Shown here: piece after piece, positions 23,846 to 34,754 of the stretch
How the letters are laid out: each line of letters begins with the position of its first letter
Numbering within the stretch: position 1 is the first letter of the stretch
Assembly (NCBI GenBank): GCA_920105805.1
Contig: CAKKTI010000038.1
Location: forward strand, 36,664-89,046
Source: Condylostoma magnum
Taxonomy: Eukaryota > Ciliophora > Heterotrichea > Heterotrichida > Condylostomatidae
Length of the DNA: 52,383 nt
Direction: 5' to 3'
Notes under the pieces: model-generated
Database searches by the model: none
Told to the model about the DNA's origin: nothing
Seen by the model: only the letters and a program-made list of their open reading frames with translations
Made by a program: the position numbers and the translations under genes

Positions 23846-24514
23846 ATGTTTTATACACCGGTGAGGAATATATATGGAAATCATATGAGGTAGGGAGATT
23901 TGGTATGTTTTATACAGGAAATGGAGGACTCGTGGGAAGGAGTGGAAAGTGTTGAGGAAGGTAACAATGTACAGTAGTTCTATTTTATTGATGGAACAAG
24001 TGATTATGAGTCGGAAGACAGTGAATCACCTAAGGATAAGGAAACTTTAATTAGTTAAATTGAAAATTTAAGGAATAAACTAGAAGAGAGTAAAAGGAAT
24101 AATAGAATATATTAGAAGGAAATTAATGATAAGGATTAGATTATTCAAAATACAATGTTGCTATTAAACGAAAAGAAAACTGAGCTAAGAGAGGTTAAGC
24201 GTAGAGTAACTTAAATAGAAACAGAAATAAGATTAGACTCAATGCAGTATTCTAACTAAAAAGAAGTACTTTAAACACCTTCTCAAACTTCAGAATCACC
24301 TGAAAAGGACTTAGAAAACTAAATAAAGCTTCTACAACGTAAAATAACACACTAAAAGCAGCACTATAAAAACCAGTGAGGTAAAATAAACCAACAACTG
24401 CTTCAAACTCACGAAACACTTAAAAATAAAGAAAACAGCTGAAAAAGCGAGCTAAACTCAGCTTACACTCAACTACAAAGCATCACTTCAAAAATTCATG
24501 GTAAGATTACTTAA
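23846..24514 (+). CDS. Coiled-coil protein, function unknown
   Basis: 222 residues. An acidic N-terminal third (EDSWEGVESVEEGNN, DYESEDSESPKDKE) is followed by two long heptad-repeat helices, about residues 70-130 (ETLISQIENLRNKLEESKRN) and 150-215 (DLENQIKLLQRKITHQKQHY). No catalytic motif is seen. TGA codons at NQWGK and NSWKS are read as Trp. The stop TAA at 24512-24514 lies in the palindrome TTAA and overlaps the stop TAA of CBP20 on the other strand (24513-24511), so the two coding regions overlap by three bases. Confidence 0.75.
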
Positions 24515-25008
24515 TTACTTTGATTTCTTCGTTTTCTGTATCTATCCTCCTCTTATTTTTCCTCAGATACATACATGTATCCGCCTCTTTCATTATCATA
24601 ACCGTTTCTCATACTGTCCCTTTTCTACCCGCCTCCTCTACCTCTTCCAAACTGCCTGCCTTCCTTAAACCCTACATCCCAGTCCACTCTAATCACTCTT
24701 CCTTCTAGCCTAGTTCTAGATAAACAGTCCACTGACAGCTTAGCACCTTCTTAGTTAAAATATTCTACAAAACAAAAGCCACAAGGTGTCTTTTTATAGC
24801 GATCTATACCCATTATTACTCGTTTTACCTCGCCGCATAGGGAAAAATACTCGTAAATTTACTCTTCTTTTGTAAAATAGGATAAGTTTCCTATATACAC
24901 TGTTTTTGAGCGTTTTAAACGTTCTTAGTACTCTTGCTCTGTTAAACCGTATTATCTGTCGAAATAAGGACTTTTGTATACTGTATCTGCGTAAAGCAAA
25001 GCTGCCAT
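24511..25008 (-). CDS. NCBP2: Nuclear cap-binding protein subunit 2 (CBP20)
   Basis: 165 residues, normal length (about 156). CBP20 binds the m7G cap of RNA polymerase II transcripts together with CBP80 in the nucleus. A single RRM spans about residues 35-115, with RNP2 VYIGNLSYF and RNP1 CGFCFVEYF. The cap-binding signature elements are conserved: the N-terminal tyrosines ([15 protein letters not shown]), the [14 protein letters not shown] segment, and [20 protein letters not shown] after the RRM. The C-terminus is Gly/Arg-rich then basic. It starts 6 nt from the divergent LYR gene and its stop codon overlaps that of the convergent gene. It is one of the surest identifications here. Confidence 0.95.
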
Positions 25009-25014
25009 TTTTTA

Positions 25015-25472
25015 ATGTGTCAATAGGAATTACTGAGGTATGCTACTAGAAGGCCCGTTGTACTGTCGCTTTATAGAAATTTAATGAAATTGTGTGGGTA
25101 ATTTGATGATTAAATCATCTTTGCGTATACTACCAGATCTATAAGGCTGAAGTTTAAATAGTAAGGTTAAATAGGTAGAAATTAGTAAGGGATTATGAAA
25201 CCATCAAGACATATGTTAAGTAATTCGAAGAGCTGTAAATGCTTTTATAGAAATCTAAGGAAAAAGATCCAGAATGTTAAAAGTACTTTTACGACTTATC
25301 GTATGGTTAAATTGCGTTTACTCCTAGGCATTAGGCATTTACAAAAGCAAAATATGCTCGTATTTCAACTACTAAGGCAGAATATAGTGATCCAGTGCCC
25401 TCCTTAGCATATTATTTACCTCAAAAATCTCCACTACCGAAGGAATTTATATCTCATATGAAATCTAAATAA
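25015..25472 (+). CDS. LYR-motif protein with a putative tiny intron
   Basis: About 147 residues after joining. LYR (Complex1_LYR) proteins are small mitochondrial adaptors for Fe-S delivery and respiratory-complex or ribosome assembly, and bind acyl carrier protein. The motif sits in VVLSLYRNLMKLC (LYR at residues 19-21) with SIRLKFK downstream as the conserved iR..F. The frame then changes. Exon 2 reads YETIKTYVKQFEELQMLLQ and on to SHMKSK and TAA TAA. A 14 nt GT...AG segment at 25161-25174 (GTAAGGTTAAATAG) restores the frame; 11 nt (25175-25185) or 20 nt (25166-25185) alternatives also fit, as would a frameshift. It starts 6 nt from the CBP20 start on the opposite strand. Confidence 0.7.
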
Positions 25473-25604
25473 TAATCTTATTCTTGATATATAGTACTTG
25501 ATTTAAATTACAGCACTTATTATATACAATTTTACTTTTAGCTAAATATTAAGAGTGATTGTCTTCTACTATTTTGTCATAAAATACTGTATAATATAAT
25601 TTTC

Positions 25605-26819
25605 ATGGGAATGTAAAAGGGTTCTAATGATTATATTAATCTCGTACTCAAAGCTATAGATAAGATGCACAATGGGGTAATAATGAGAAGCAAAACAAAT
25701 AGATTAGATTGATTACCTACAAAGAATAGATAAATTATGTCTTAAATCTTTAATAGAATAGGAAATAAAGTTATTGGAGAACAACTGGAACATACTTACG
25801 TACCCATTGCATAAAATGTAAGTAAGGTTATTGATCAAGCGCATCTAAAAGTAATTTAAGGTTTACACTAAACCAATCAATATAATAGTAATTATACAAC
25901 GCTGCTGAAGTATGTAATGAATCTGAACCGTGTATACAACTAAATGAAAGATTATATCAAAGTTCCAAAGCAGCCAACATGCATTACACAAAGTCCATTA
26001 GGAGTACTAAGTGCGTGTGTTGAAGATAAAACAATCGTTTCATTTGGGGAAGATGGAATTTTAAGACTTTGAGACTTATACAATCCGCATAACAACAGAG
26101 AGGTTGGGATAAATTGCAATATAATATGAAGTGTATGTATTGAAGGGTAAAAGGTAATTTCAGGAAGTGGATATGGAGCTGTACAAATGTGAGATTTATA
26201 GAATTCAGAAAATAATAGAGAAATCGGAAGACATAAGAGCCTAGTACGAGGTGTATGTGTTTAGGATAATAAGGTGATTTCAGGCAGTTGAGATAAAACT
26301 ATATGATTTTGAGATTTATCAGATCCAAGTAATAATAGATTGATTGGAAAACATGATGGAAAGATAGAAACTGTTTGCATTGAAGGTAGCATTGTTATTT
26401 CCGCAGGTTTTGATAAAACAGTGAGACTATGACACTTGCTGAATCCGGATGAAAATAGGATTATTGGAAGTCATAATGAAAAAATATAAAGTGTATTTAT
26501 TAAAGATAATGTTGTTGTGTCAGGAAGTCATGATTAATCTGTGTTACTTTGGGACTTATTTGACTCAAGTAATAATAGAGAGATTGGAAGACATGGTAGT
26601 GTAGTATGAAATGTTTGCATTGAAGGCAATACAATTGTTTCTGGAAGTAAAGATGGAATTGTACGGATTTGGGATACATAAAATTCATGTAATGATGAAG
26701 TTTTATTTTGCTCTAATAGTTTGATTATATCTGTGAATTTAAAAAGCTCAATTATTTTATCAGGAGATAGTTGAAATACACCGGGAGTAATGAGATTTAT
26801 GTATTGGAGTTTAAAATAG
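25605..26819 (+). CDS. WD40-repeat protein with helical N-terminus
   Basis: 404 residues. The N-terminal ~115 residues are helical (DYINLVLKAIDKMHNG, QIFNRIGNKVIGEQLEH) and may be a degenerate binding module. They are followed by six to seven WD40 repeats of about 40 residues, almost regular at DNA level (about 117-120 nt period). Each has the core VISGSWDKTIWFWDL, VISAGFDKTVRLWHL, VVSGSHDQSVLLWDL, IVSGSKDGIVRIWDT. The signature Trp is TGA in several blades (26070 and others) and TGG in others, which is direct evidence that TGA is Trp. The start is the most upstream in-frame ATG; a shorter start at 25737 or 25944 is possible. It ends TAG 26817-26819. Partner unknown; an adaptor role is usual for such propellers. 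Confidence 0.87.
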
Positions 26820-27628
26820 ATTATTATATTGTTTTATATGCTACTATTAGAGTATCTTTTTAATGACAGTTTAAAATATAACTTGTGTGTATGTTTTTAC
26901 AATATTTTAACAAAAAGTTTAAGTTTATAATAAGTTATATTGTTGATTCCTTTCAGAACTTGATATACCTAGTACAATTATTCGAAATTATATTTAAATT
27001 GTAAGTATTTAAGCAAAGGTATATTTATCTTTTTCCACGTTTACAACATACTTAAGATATTTATGAGTATTCATATATACAAATTTCCTTTAGTATTATC
27101 TAAATTATCAATGTTAGGTTCAAGTTATATACACTCCTGAATATAGCTTTCTCCTTATCGAATTAAAATCTTTCTAAATTTTAGTCAGCATATTCATATG
27201 CATATCTTTTGAATTATGTAATAATATATCATTAAATCTCTTCTTATAGAATAGAAAATTACGTAAATATATTAATTATGTTACAACTATAAATGATGGT
27301 TAGCTTAAAGGAAAACTAGACATATTTCTAGACTCTACTAATTTTAAATATACAATTAACCAAAGCATTCCTTTCTATTAATCCTCATATACATTTTCAC
27401 AATCCGCCTATAATCTCATTAGGTACACAAATAACAAACTAGATAATTAACTCAGAGCCTTATGCAAGCTATCCCATTTTAAATTAGATTGTAAGAGAGG
27501 AATCGTGCCACTAGCTGCGCTAGTGGTATAGCGTCCTTCAGTTAATGTAGCATTTTGTCATCAGACAATGCTGGTGAACATTGTTCACCATTTTTATTAT
27601 AAATATAACTAATAAGTTTAAATTACTA
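26820..27628. other. Longest gene-free stretch, AT-rich, with one structured segment
   Basis: 809 nt between the WD40 stop and the stop of the minus-strand gene at 27629. The first ~680 nt are AT-rich spacer without a supported frame. The segment 27500-27600 is less AT-rich and holds three consecutive hairpins (separate entry). Confidence 0.6.
27505..27595 (+). ncRNA. Candidate structured small RNA (three hairpins plus T-run)
   Basis: Three stem-loops follow each other in otherwise AT-rich spacer. The first is CCACTAGC-TGC-GCTAGTGG (27508-27526), extendable by GTG/TAT wobble pairs to 11 bp. The second is near 27550-27572, AGCATT...TTGTC-ATCA-GACAA-TGCT with a bulge. The third is TGGTGAAC-ATT-GTTCACCA (27572-27590). 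TTTTT follows directly at 27591, which resembles an RNA polymerase III end and is why the plus strand is favoured. I cannot match it to U1, U2, U4, U5, U6, SRP, RNase P or a snoRNA class. Perfect inverted repeats could instead be a protein-binding or boundary element. Confidence 0.4.
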
Positions 27629-28039
27629 TCACCTCTTACTTTGTAAATCTGTTAAATATTGTTTAGTTTGACTAAGCCTTTCGGTTAGTTCCTTCTGCTT
27701 AAGTGACTTCCTACGAAAGTTAAGCAAATCTCGTTTACTGAATAATCCTTGTGATTGTGTTCTTCTCATTAACTAGGGTTGTCTTAAACCGAGTATATTA
27801 GTTTACCTTTATGTGTTATTAAATATAATAAAAGCATCCCTTCCTGAGCCATCTGGCTAATATTAACCACTACTTACTTTAACGGGTGATACCTTAGGGA
27901 AGTAATTTGAGGAGGTTTTACTGTGTATCATAGGTTTTTAGTCCATTCAGTTCAATCCCCCGTTGTTAGTATAAATGTATCTATCTCTTCCTCGACCATC
28001 CGAAAAATATGTTGTATATCTATACTTTAGGTAGGACAT
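27629..28039 (-). CDS. Small protein with two DGxGRDx[YF]I motifs
   Basis: 136 residues. Two copies of one motif occur: SDGRGRDRYIYTNNGGLN near the N-terminus and PDGSGRDAFIIFNNTQRQ in the middle, then a basic helix (QGLFSKRDLLNFRRKSL, KQKELTERLSQTKQYL). I recall DGSGRDxYI as a conserved motif of small ciliate and ciliary proteins without an assigned function; this is memory, not a search. The end is a striking run of all three stops, TGA TAG TAA (27631-27623), so the exact end does not depend on which codon terminates. It sits 67 nt downstream of the same-strand gene at 28107-28841. Confidence 0.72.
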
Positions 28040-28106
28040 TTATTTTATTTGCTTTAATTTTTGTATTATTAGAATAAATGCTAAAAAAGTAAATAAAAAG
28101 TAGGGA

Positions 28107-28841
28107 TTAACTAGTAAAATAATCTTTAAATTTTCTTGCTGATTTTACTGCTGTATTTATTAGTAGTCTTTTAAGTAAATTTGGTCTATTGATTTAATAT
28201 GCTATTTTGCGTATTAGAATTAATTAGGTGCTGTTTCCTTAAGGTATGATTTTATTTATTCCTTCTACTTTTATTCATCCATTTTAACCCATTTTACACT
28301 TTTAGGATACGATAATGAATATTTTTTAAGCATTTTCCTGAATCTCGTATATTTATAGCCTAAGATTTCCTCCTATGCCAGGAATTTGCATCTAAATATC
28401 AACATAATCTTTATTCTTTTTATTAAAAGCTGAATAAGCCCACCAAGGATCATAAACATTCTACTCAATTTTCTAATAAACTTTTCTAGCTTCTGTCTAT
28501 ATATCAAATTTGATATAAACTATCAATTAATCTTCATCAAAAATCCTCCCAACAATAACATCATCCTCATAAACCTCTTCCTCAAATCTCTACGATTGCA
28601 AAATACCTTAAAACTCTTAAAACAATTCCTATTATATTTCACTATCAGCAATTAAATCGATATCTACTACACTTTTCTATAGTCTAGAGTTAGTTATACT
28701 ATTATCAATTTTTTTTATACCAATTCTCTACTTCACTTATTTTTATCTTCCTTTATTATTTTTTCTTTTTTAAGCTAAAGAAGGAGTAGTTTTATTATCC
28801 TCTCCAATTGTAGATTCCCTAGATTAGCAGCAACCTCCCAT
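28107..28841 (-). CDS. Putative N-myristoylated protein, function unknown
   Basis: 244 residues. It begins MGGCCQSRESTIGED: Gly2 with Ser7 nearby suits N-myristoylation and Cys4/Cys5 suit palmitoylation, so membrane anchoring is likely. After a basic linker, residues about 70-240 look like a folded domain (DPWWAYSAFNKKNKDYVDI, MQIPGIGGNLRLQIYEI, KIFIIVSQKCKMGQNGWIKV). The pattern of strands with DPWW recalls START or Bet-v1-like lipid-binding folds, but this is a weak impression. In-frame TGA at NGWIK is Trp. The end is taken as TAA at 28109-28107. It is divergent from the CBS gene with a 30 nt gap between start codons. Confidence 0.7.
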
Positions 28842-28871
28842 ATTTTAAGTGAAAATATATCCACATATTTA

Positions 28872-29945
28872 ATGTCCTAAAAAGCGTTCGATATTTCTCT
28901 GACTCCAACGCCCTGCCAGTACCAACGCACTGGATAATCTCCACACGACCATCTTCCCTACACAGTAAGGCCAAAAATATGCCAAACTATACTCGAGGCT
29001 GTGGGAAATACGCCTCTAGTTAGAATTAATCGCTTGGCAAGAGAAGAAAATATCGAATGTGAGCTTTTAGCAAAATGTGAATTTTTAAACCCAGGTGGCT
29101 CAGTCAAGGATAGAATCGGCCGTAGAATGCTAGAGGATGCCGAGCGTTAAGGCAAAATTAATAAAGATACAACTCTCATAGAACCGACATCTGGTAATAC
29201 TGGAATTGGGCTGGCTATGGCCTGTGCGGCGAAAGGTTACAAGCTGATAGTTACAATGCCTGAGAAAATGAGCCAGGAGAAGAGTGATACTCTAAGTGTA
29301 CTGGGCACAGAGACAATCCGCACTCCAACCGAGGCAGCCTTTGACAGTGAGGAGAGTCATATAGGAGTTGCTCTGAAAATGGAGAAGGAATTAGAGAACG
29401 CTGTAATTCTAGATCAATACAGTAACCCGAGCAACCCTCTAGCTCACTACGACTAAACAGCAGAGGAAATACTTGACTAATGTGACAACCAGCTGGACTA
29501 CTTAGTAATTTCTGCTGGTACTGGAGGCACTATAGCCGGTATAGCAAGAAAAATAAAGGAAAGGCTGCCTAGCTGTATAATAGTAGGTGTCGATCCCCAC
29601 GGTTCCATACTAGCAGAGCCCAGTACACTCAACGGGCCCATTTCAACTTATAAGGTAGAAGGTATCGGATATGACTTTGTACCGAGAGTCTGCTTCAGAG
29701 AAAGCATCGACAGGTGGTACAAAAGCAGCGACAGAGAGTCCTTCTAAATGTCCAGGAAAATCATTGAAAAGGAAGGGTTGTTGGTTGGAGGCTCCTCTGG
29801 CAGTGCCATGTGTGCTGCCGTTGAGCTATGCAAAGAACTACCAGCAGATAAGCGGGTTGTAGTTGTTTTGCCTGACGGGATTAGAAACTATATGACTAAG
29901 TTTGTAAAGGATGAGTGGATGCAAGAGAACCAGTTCACTGAATAG
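28872..29945 (+). CDS. CBS: Cystathionine beta-synthase, catalytic core only
   Basis: 357 residues. A PLP enzyme condensing serine and homocysteine to cystathionine in transsulfuration. The fold-type II core matches animal CBS closely: [28 protein letters not shown] (PLP lysine at residue 79), [96 protein letters not shown] before the core recalls the animal N-terminal segment, but its haem-ligand Cys/His pattern is not clear. The protein ends soon after KDEWMQ, so the two C-terminal CBS (Bateman) domains that sense AdoMet are absent, as in several protists. It ends TAG TAG; the next gene starts 25 nt on. Its GC content is higher than its neighbours'. Confidence 0.94.
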
Positions 29946-29970
29946 TAGATTAGTTAGAGTTTGGTTAAAT

Positions 29971-31338
29971 ATGAAAAATAGGAAGAGGTATAGGTCTTTG
30001 GGGTAAGTTGTGGATTATGTTGGGAGGTTGGAGAGTAAGGTTAAGAGAATTAGGTACTTGTTGGGGTATAGGTCGCAGGACATTGAAAAGACCTAGAAGG
30101 AGTTTGTTATGTTGTGTAATTCATTGGCTATTGTATTCATATAGCATAATTTGTTGTAGGAAAGTTTAGAGCTTTTGATCAAATCGTTTAAAGTAGGGGG
30201 AGAAATGGCAAAATCTGAGGATTTTAGCATTAAGTACTGGGGAGGAAGGGTTATTACTATCAATAATCTCGCGTATTTGTTTTAAAAGTAATTTTAATCA
30301 GCTGGAATTGGGGATTTTGCTGGATCTTTGAAGTTTTTGTATGATTCGCATAGTGTTTTGAGCAGGTAAGCTGTATATAGTACTTAGCTTTTATCAAGGA
30401 TTCCGGAAAATGACCTGTCCCTAATGACTAATTTTATGACTTTCCTAGCTTTGTGGAAACTGGGAAAGTACAGTGAAGCCTAGACATACGCCGATTTGTC
30501 AGGGTAAAGTGTAAACTCCATGCTTACTGGCAATGCTACCACTCGCATGTCTAGAATGTCTCGATTAAATCTATATGGACTAGTAGCAATTGCAATGACT
30601 GGAGTTTTGTTAAAAGTTAACTAAAATTAGGAGCAAGGCTAAGAAATACTGAATGATGCAATTAATTAGCTAAATGATGCATCGATTCCTGTGTTTAAGC
30701 TTTTGATAAAATATTAGAAATTTCTACATTAAAAGTAACAAGAAGATCCTATATGTTCTGAGCAATTCGACCTTATTTTTTATTCTAGTATATTTACTCC
30801 TCTTATATCATAGAACACTCCTTTAATAAGAGCCAGAGAGTTAGAAATAGCATCCTAACGGGCCAGGCCATTATCCCGGAATACACTAGGACTGATCATC
30901 TAAGATGCTACAGATGAAATAAACTAAAAAACTCGGTAAAAGGCCTAAAGTACAGGTGACAACTACGGAAAATTAATGTATACAATTGTAGAGGAACATC
31001 AGTCATTACCCCCTGTGCACAGATAAAATGTATCAAGGAATTCAAGTATAAACCGCTCTACTAATGACAGGAGTTTTCCGAGTTATATACAAAGTACCAG
31101 AAGCTCAGTAAGAAATCCAGGGTCAGTTTAAAATAAGCAGAATTAGAGCCGATAGAGCAGGAGAAGTCTAGACTCAAGGAATCTTAACAGCCAGAAGAGC
31201 AATTATAGGGGAAATATACTGAGACCTTCAATTGGGCGAGGAAGGCATATAATGGTCGAGTTTTCTCCAGGGACTAATTCATCGGGATTTAATTTTGATA
31301 TCAATCCCATAGAGCTGGATTCAAAATCCAATATCTAG
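29971..31338 (+). CDS. Helical TPR-like protein with disordered tail
   Basis: 455 residues. The N-terminal ~270 residues are helix pairs of TPR type: VMLCNSLAIVFIQHNLLQES, ITINNLAYLFQKQFQSAG followed by GDFAGSLKFLYDSHSVL, MTFLALWKLGKYSEAQTYA. The rest is Ser/Arg/Asn-rich (RSSVRNPGS, RRSLDSRNL). The same frame continues without TGA into the P4-ATPase, so in principle one 1590-residue reading exists. I split them because P4-ATPases start where the second Met lies, and because in-frame TAG (31336) and TAA (31345) followed by ATG (31354) look like the gene junctions elsewhere in this window. It lies 25 nt after CBS and 15 nt before the flippase. Confidence 0.68.
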
Positions 31339-31353
31339 TGTATATAATATAAA

Positions 31354-34300
31354 ATGGATGAATAACATAGAGTTTTCTGGGTTAACGCTTTTGAATATAA
31401 CCAGCTAAGTCATTACCCCAGTAATTGGATACGAACTGCTAAGTATACATTTTACAGCTTTTTACCATTGAGCTTATTTGAGTAGTTTAAAAGAATAGCC
31501 AATATTTACTTCTTAATAGTAGCAATTTTACAATCAATCCCTGAAATATCTCCCTTAAATCCTTTCAATGCTATTGCTCCACTTTGCTTTGTATTATGTG
31601 TGAGCTTGCTTAGAGAGGCTATATAGGATTATAGGAGATATAAATCTGATCAGAAAACTAATAATACTATTACTCACGTATATAGGGAAGGGAGGTTCAG
31701 AGAGGTGTATTTCCAGCAGGTGATGATAGGGGATGTTGTTTTAGTGTATAAAGACGAGGTTTTCCCTAGTGACTTGATACTATTAAATTGTGCTAATGAC
31801 GATGGAGTCGCTTTTATTGAAACTGCAAGTTTAGATGGAGAGAAAAACTTAAAGTAAAGACTATCATTGCCTTTTACTATTGGATTAATCAATGAGTTCT
31901 CAATTATCAGACTGCATAATAAAATTGAATGTGAGCTGCCTAATGCTAGAATTTATCATTTTAATGGAAATATTGAATACTAAAAGTAAGTATATCCTAT
32001 AGATAGCAAGTAATTACTACTTTCTGGGTCAAAATTGAGAAATACGCCATGGGCTATTGGAGTCGCTGTATATACAGGCCATGATACAAAGCTGTAATAG
32101 AATTTGATGCCTAGGAAATTTAAACAAAGTAAAATTGAAAAGATAATAAATTCATATATTGGGTACATTCTACTTGCGTAGTTCATATTCTGTACTATTT
32201 GCGTAGTTTTTTACGGAATTTGGACTGATGAGCAGTGAGAGGATCATAAATATCTAGGAAAATCTCCATTTGAGCCATAGTTGCAGGGATTTCTGAACTA
32301 TTTTACATATTTTCTACTATTCAACACTATGCTGCCTATTTCTTTAATAGTTTCCCTAGAAATGCTCAAATTCACATAAGCAGCATTTTTGATGTAAGAT
32401 GAGCAAATGTACAGTGAAATTAGAAATAGAAGATGCAATGTCAGTAACAGTACTCTTAATGAGGAGCTTGGCATGATCTAATAAATTTTCACTGATAAAA
32501 CAGGAACTTTGACATAAAACAAGCTGAAATTTAGAAACTGTACAATAGGTGAAATCCGTTATGATGAGAACTTAATGGCTGATAAAGGATCCAAAAATAG
32601 AAAATACTCTAACCCTATATAAAACAATTTTTATGAGGAAGAGAAGGAGTAAATAGAGTATACAAAGGAGGGGTAATAATACTCAGAGGAGACAAAAGAT
32701 TAGTTTTTAAAGTGTTTAAGCTTATGTCATGAGTGCTTAATTGATTATAATAAAAAATCAGACTTTTAATACATAGGCTAAAGCACTGATGAGGTGATAC
32801 TTGTTGAAACTGCTAAGAATTTCGGATATAAATGGTCTGGTAATACGGATTAAATAATAGATCTGTAGATTAATAGCGTTAATACAGGGGAACTGTACAA
32901 CTCTAAATTTTAAAAGCTAGCAATGTTGGAATTTAATAGCGATAGACGCAGAAATTCAATACTAGTACGACAACTTACTACAGACAATCTATTTCTATAC
33001 TGCAAGGGAGCAGATGATATGATATTTCAGCGATTATCCCCCTAAAATGACTTATTGATATAAGAAACTATACAATAAGAACTAGAACAGTACTCTAAGA
33101 GAGGCTTTAGAACCTTAGTAATTGCTTATAAGCAAGTAAGTGAACAGTTCTATAGTGAATGGATTTAGTAGTACAATTAGGCTTAGATTTCAACATAGAA
33201 TCGAGAAGAACAGCTAATGGCACTGGCTGAGCAAATAGAATAAGATTTGTTCCTATTAGGATGTACAGCAGTTGAGGATAGTTTACAGTAAGAAGTACCT
33301 TAAACTATCCAGGATTTACTACTAGCTGGTATTAATATATGGATGCTTACTGGAGACAAAATGGAAACTGCTGAAAATATAGGAAGAACTTGCTCTATTA
33401 TATCAGATGACATATAAGTTTTTTAATTTAAATAAATGAGTCTTACACAGCTACTCGAAGAGTTATAATCCGCTTCAGTAATAATCGATTAAAGCATTTA
33501 AGAATCAGCCTTAGTAATTGAAGGGGTAAATTTAGACTATATTTTATTTGACAATAATAATTGGAATCTTAAAGTAAAATTTCCGTTTATTTCAAATAAT
33601 CAAAAAAACGTGTAAATATGTGCTGAGATTTAGCAACTGTTTCTAAATTTGTCTAAATAATGTAAAACTGTTATATGTTGCAGAATGACTCCGAGTTAGA
33701 AGTAATAAGTTGTTAGATTGATCAAGAAGAAAAATAAAGTAGTCACTTTAGCAATAGGAGATGGAGCCAATGATGTATCAATGATTCTAGAGGCTTAAAT
33801 AGGAATCGGTTTATATGGAGAAGAGGGAATGCAGGCGGTTTAAGCCAGTGATTATGCATTAGGTGAGTTCAAACACTTATGGGAACTAGTACTGATGCAT
33901 GGAAGATTTTTCTATCTAAGGCAAAGTGAGATGATTTTGTACTTTTTCTACAAAAATTTTACTTTTACAATTCCTCACTTCTTTTTTGCATTTTATTGTG
34001 GATTTAGTGGGTAGACTATATACGATGATTGATATTTAACATTTTATAACATGATTTTTACTTCTCTTCCACTGATGATAAAAGCTTTGTTTGAACGTGA
34101 TATTGAATTACCGAAAAGAAGTGAATTCTGTGCCAATCAAAACTTAGTATATTCTCCTAACTCAGCAATTTTGATAAGATAAAAGTATCCTTACACATAC
34201 GAACTAGGAAGGGAGAATTAAATATTTACTCACAAAAGATTTATTTTAAGTTTATTCAACGGATTAATGCATGGACTAATGGTGTTCATAGTTCCCTTGT

Positions 34301-34740
34301 ACTCATAACTGGACAGTAGGTCAATTAACGTATACGGCCACAATTATGACCTTTGATCATTTTCAGTGTGCTCATTTTCCTGCGTTGTTTTAGTAGTGAC
34401 TATCAAACTGATAATATAAACTAGACTATGAACCTTGTATCATATACTATCAGTTACTCTTTTGAGCACCTTTCCTTATTTTGGATTTATAATAATTTAT
34501 GATTAACTACACCCAGGGTCCTCCACATATCTCACAGTTTAAACTTTAATAGCCTCGTGGTACTTTTATATAAATATTTTCGTTACGTGTACACTGGTCA
34601 TCATTTTTGACGCTGGAATAGAACTAGCTATCAGATTATTCAAGCCAACAAAATCGGAGATTTTAGAAGACTATGCAAATAACATAGGTTATAATAGCCT
34701 TAGAGTGTATCCCTACGAAAGAGATGAAAATCAGTTGTAA
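31354..34740 (+). CDS. P4-type ATPase, phospholipid flippase
   Basis: 1128 residues, normal for the family. It moves aminophospholipids from the outer to the cytosolic leaflet using ATP. Landmarks in order: the N-terminal [20 protein letters not shown], the A-domain SLDGEKNLK (family form DGET), the P4-specific PISL motif in TM4 ([14 protein letters not shown]), the phosphorylation motif [12 protein letters not shown] (Asp381), [29 protein letters not shown], the hinge [12 protein letters not shown], then about six C-terminal membrane helices. In-frame TGA codons fall at Trp. The acceptor Asp, TGDK and GDGxND are all intact, so it should be active. A CDC50-type beta subunit is not in the window. 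It ends TAA; the TBC gene starts after 14 nt in another frame. Confidence 0.95.
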
Positions 34741-34754
34741 GTTGACTTATAAAA

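Noticed and set aside
29971-34740. A single 1590-codon frame joining the TPR-like region and the P4-ATPase
   Set aside because: The frame is open, but P4-ATPases begin at about the second Met, the TPR part has no family link to flippases, and TAG/TAA followed by ATG at 31336-31354 matches the junctions seen between other genes.
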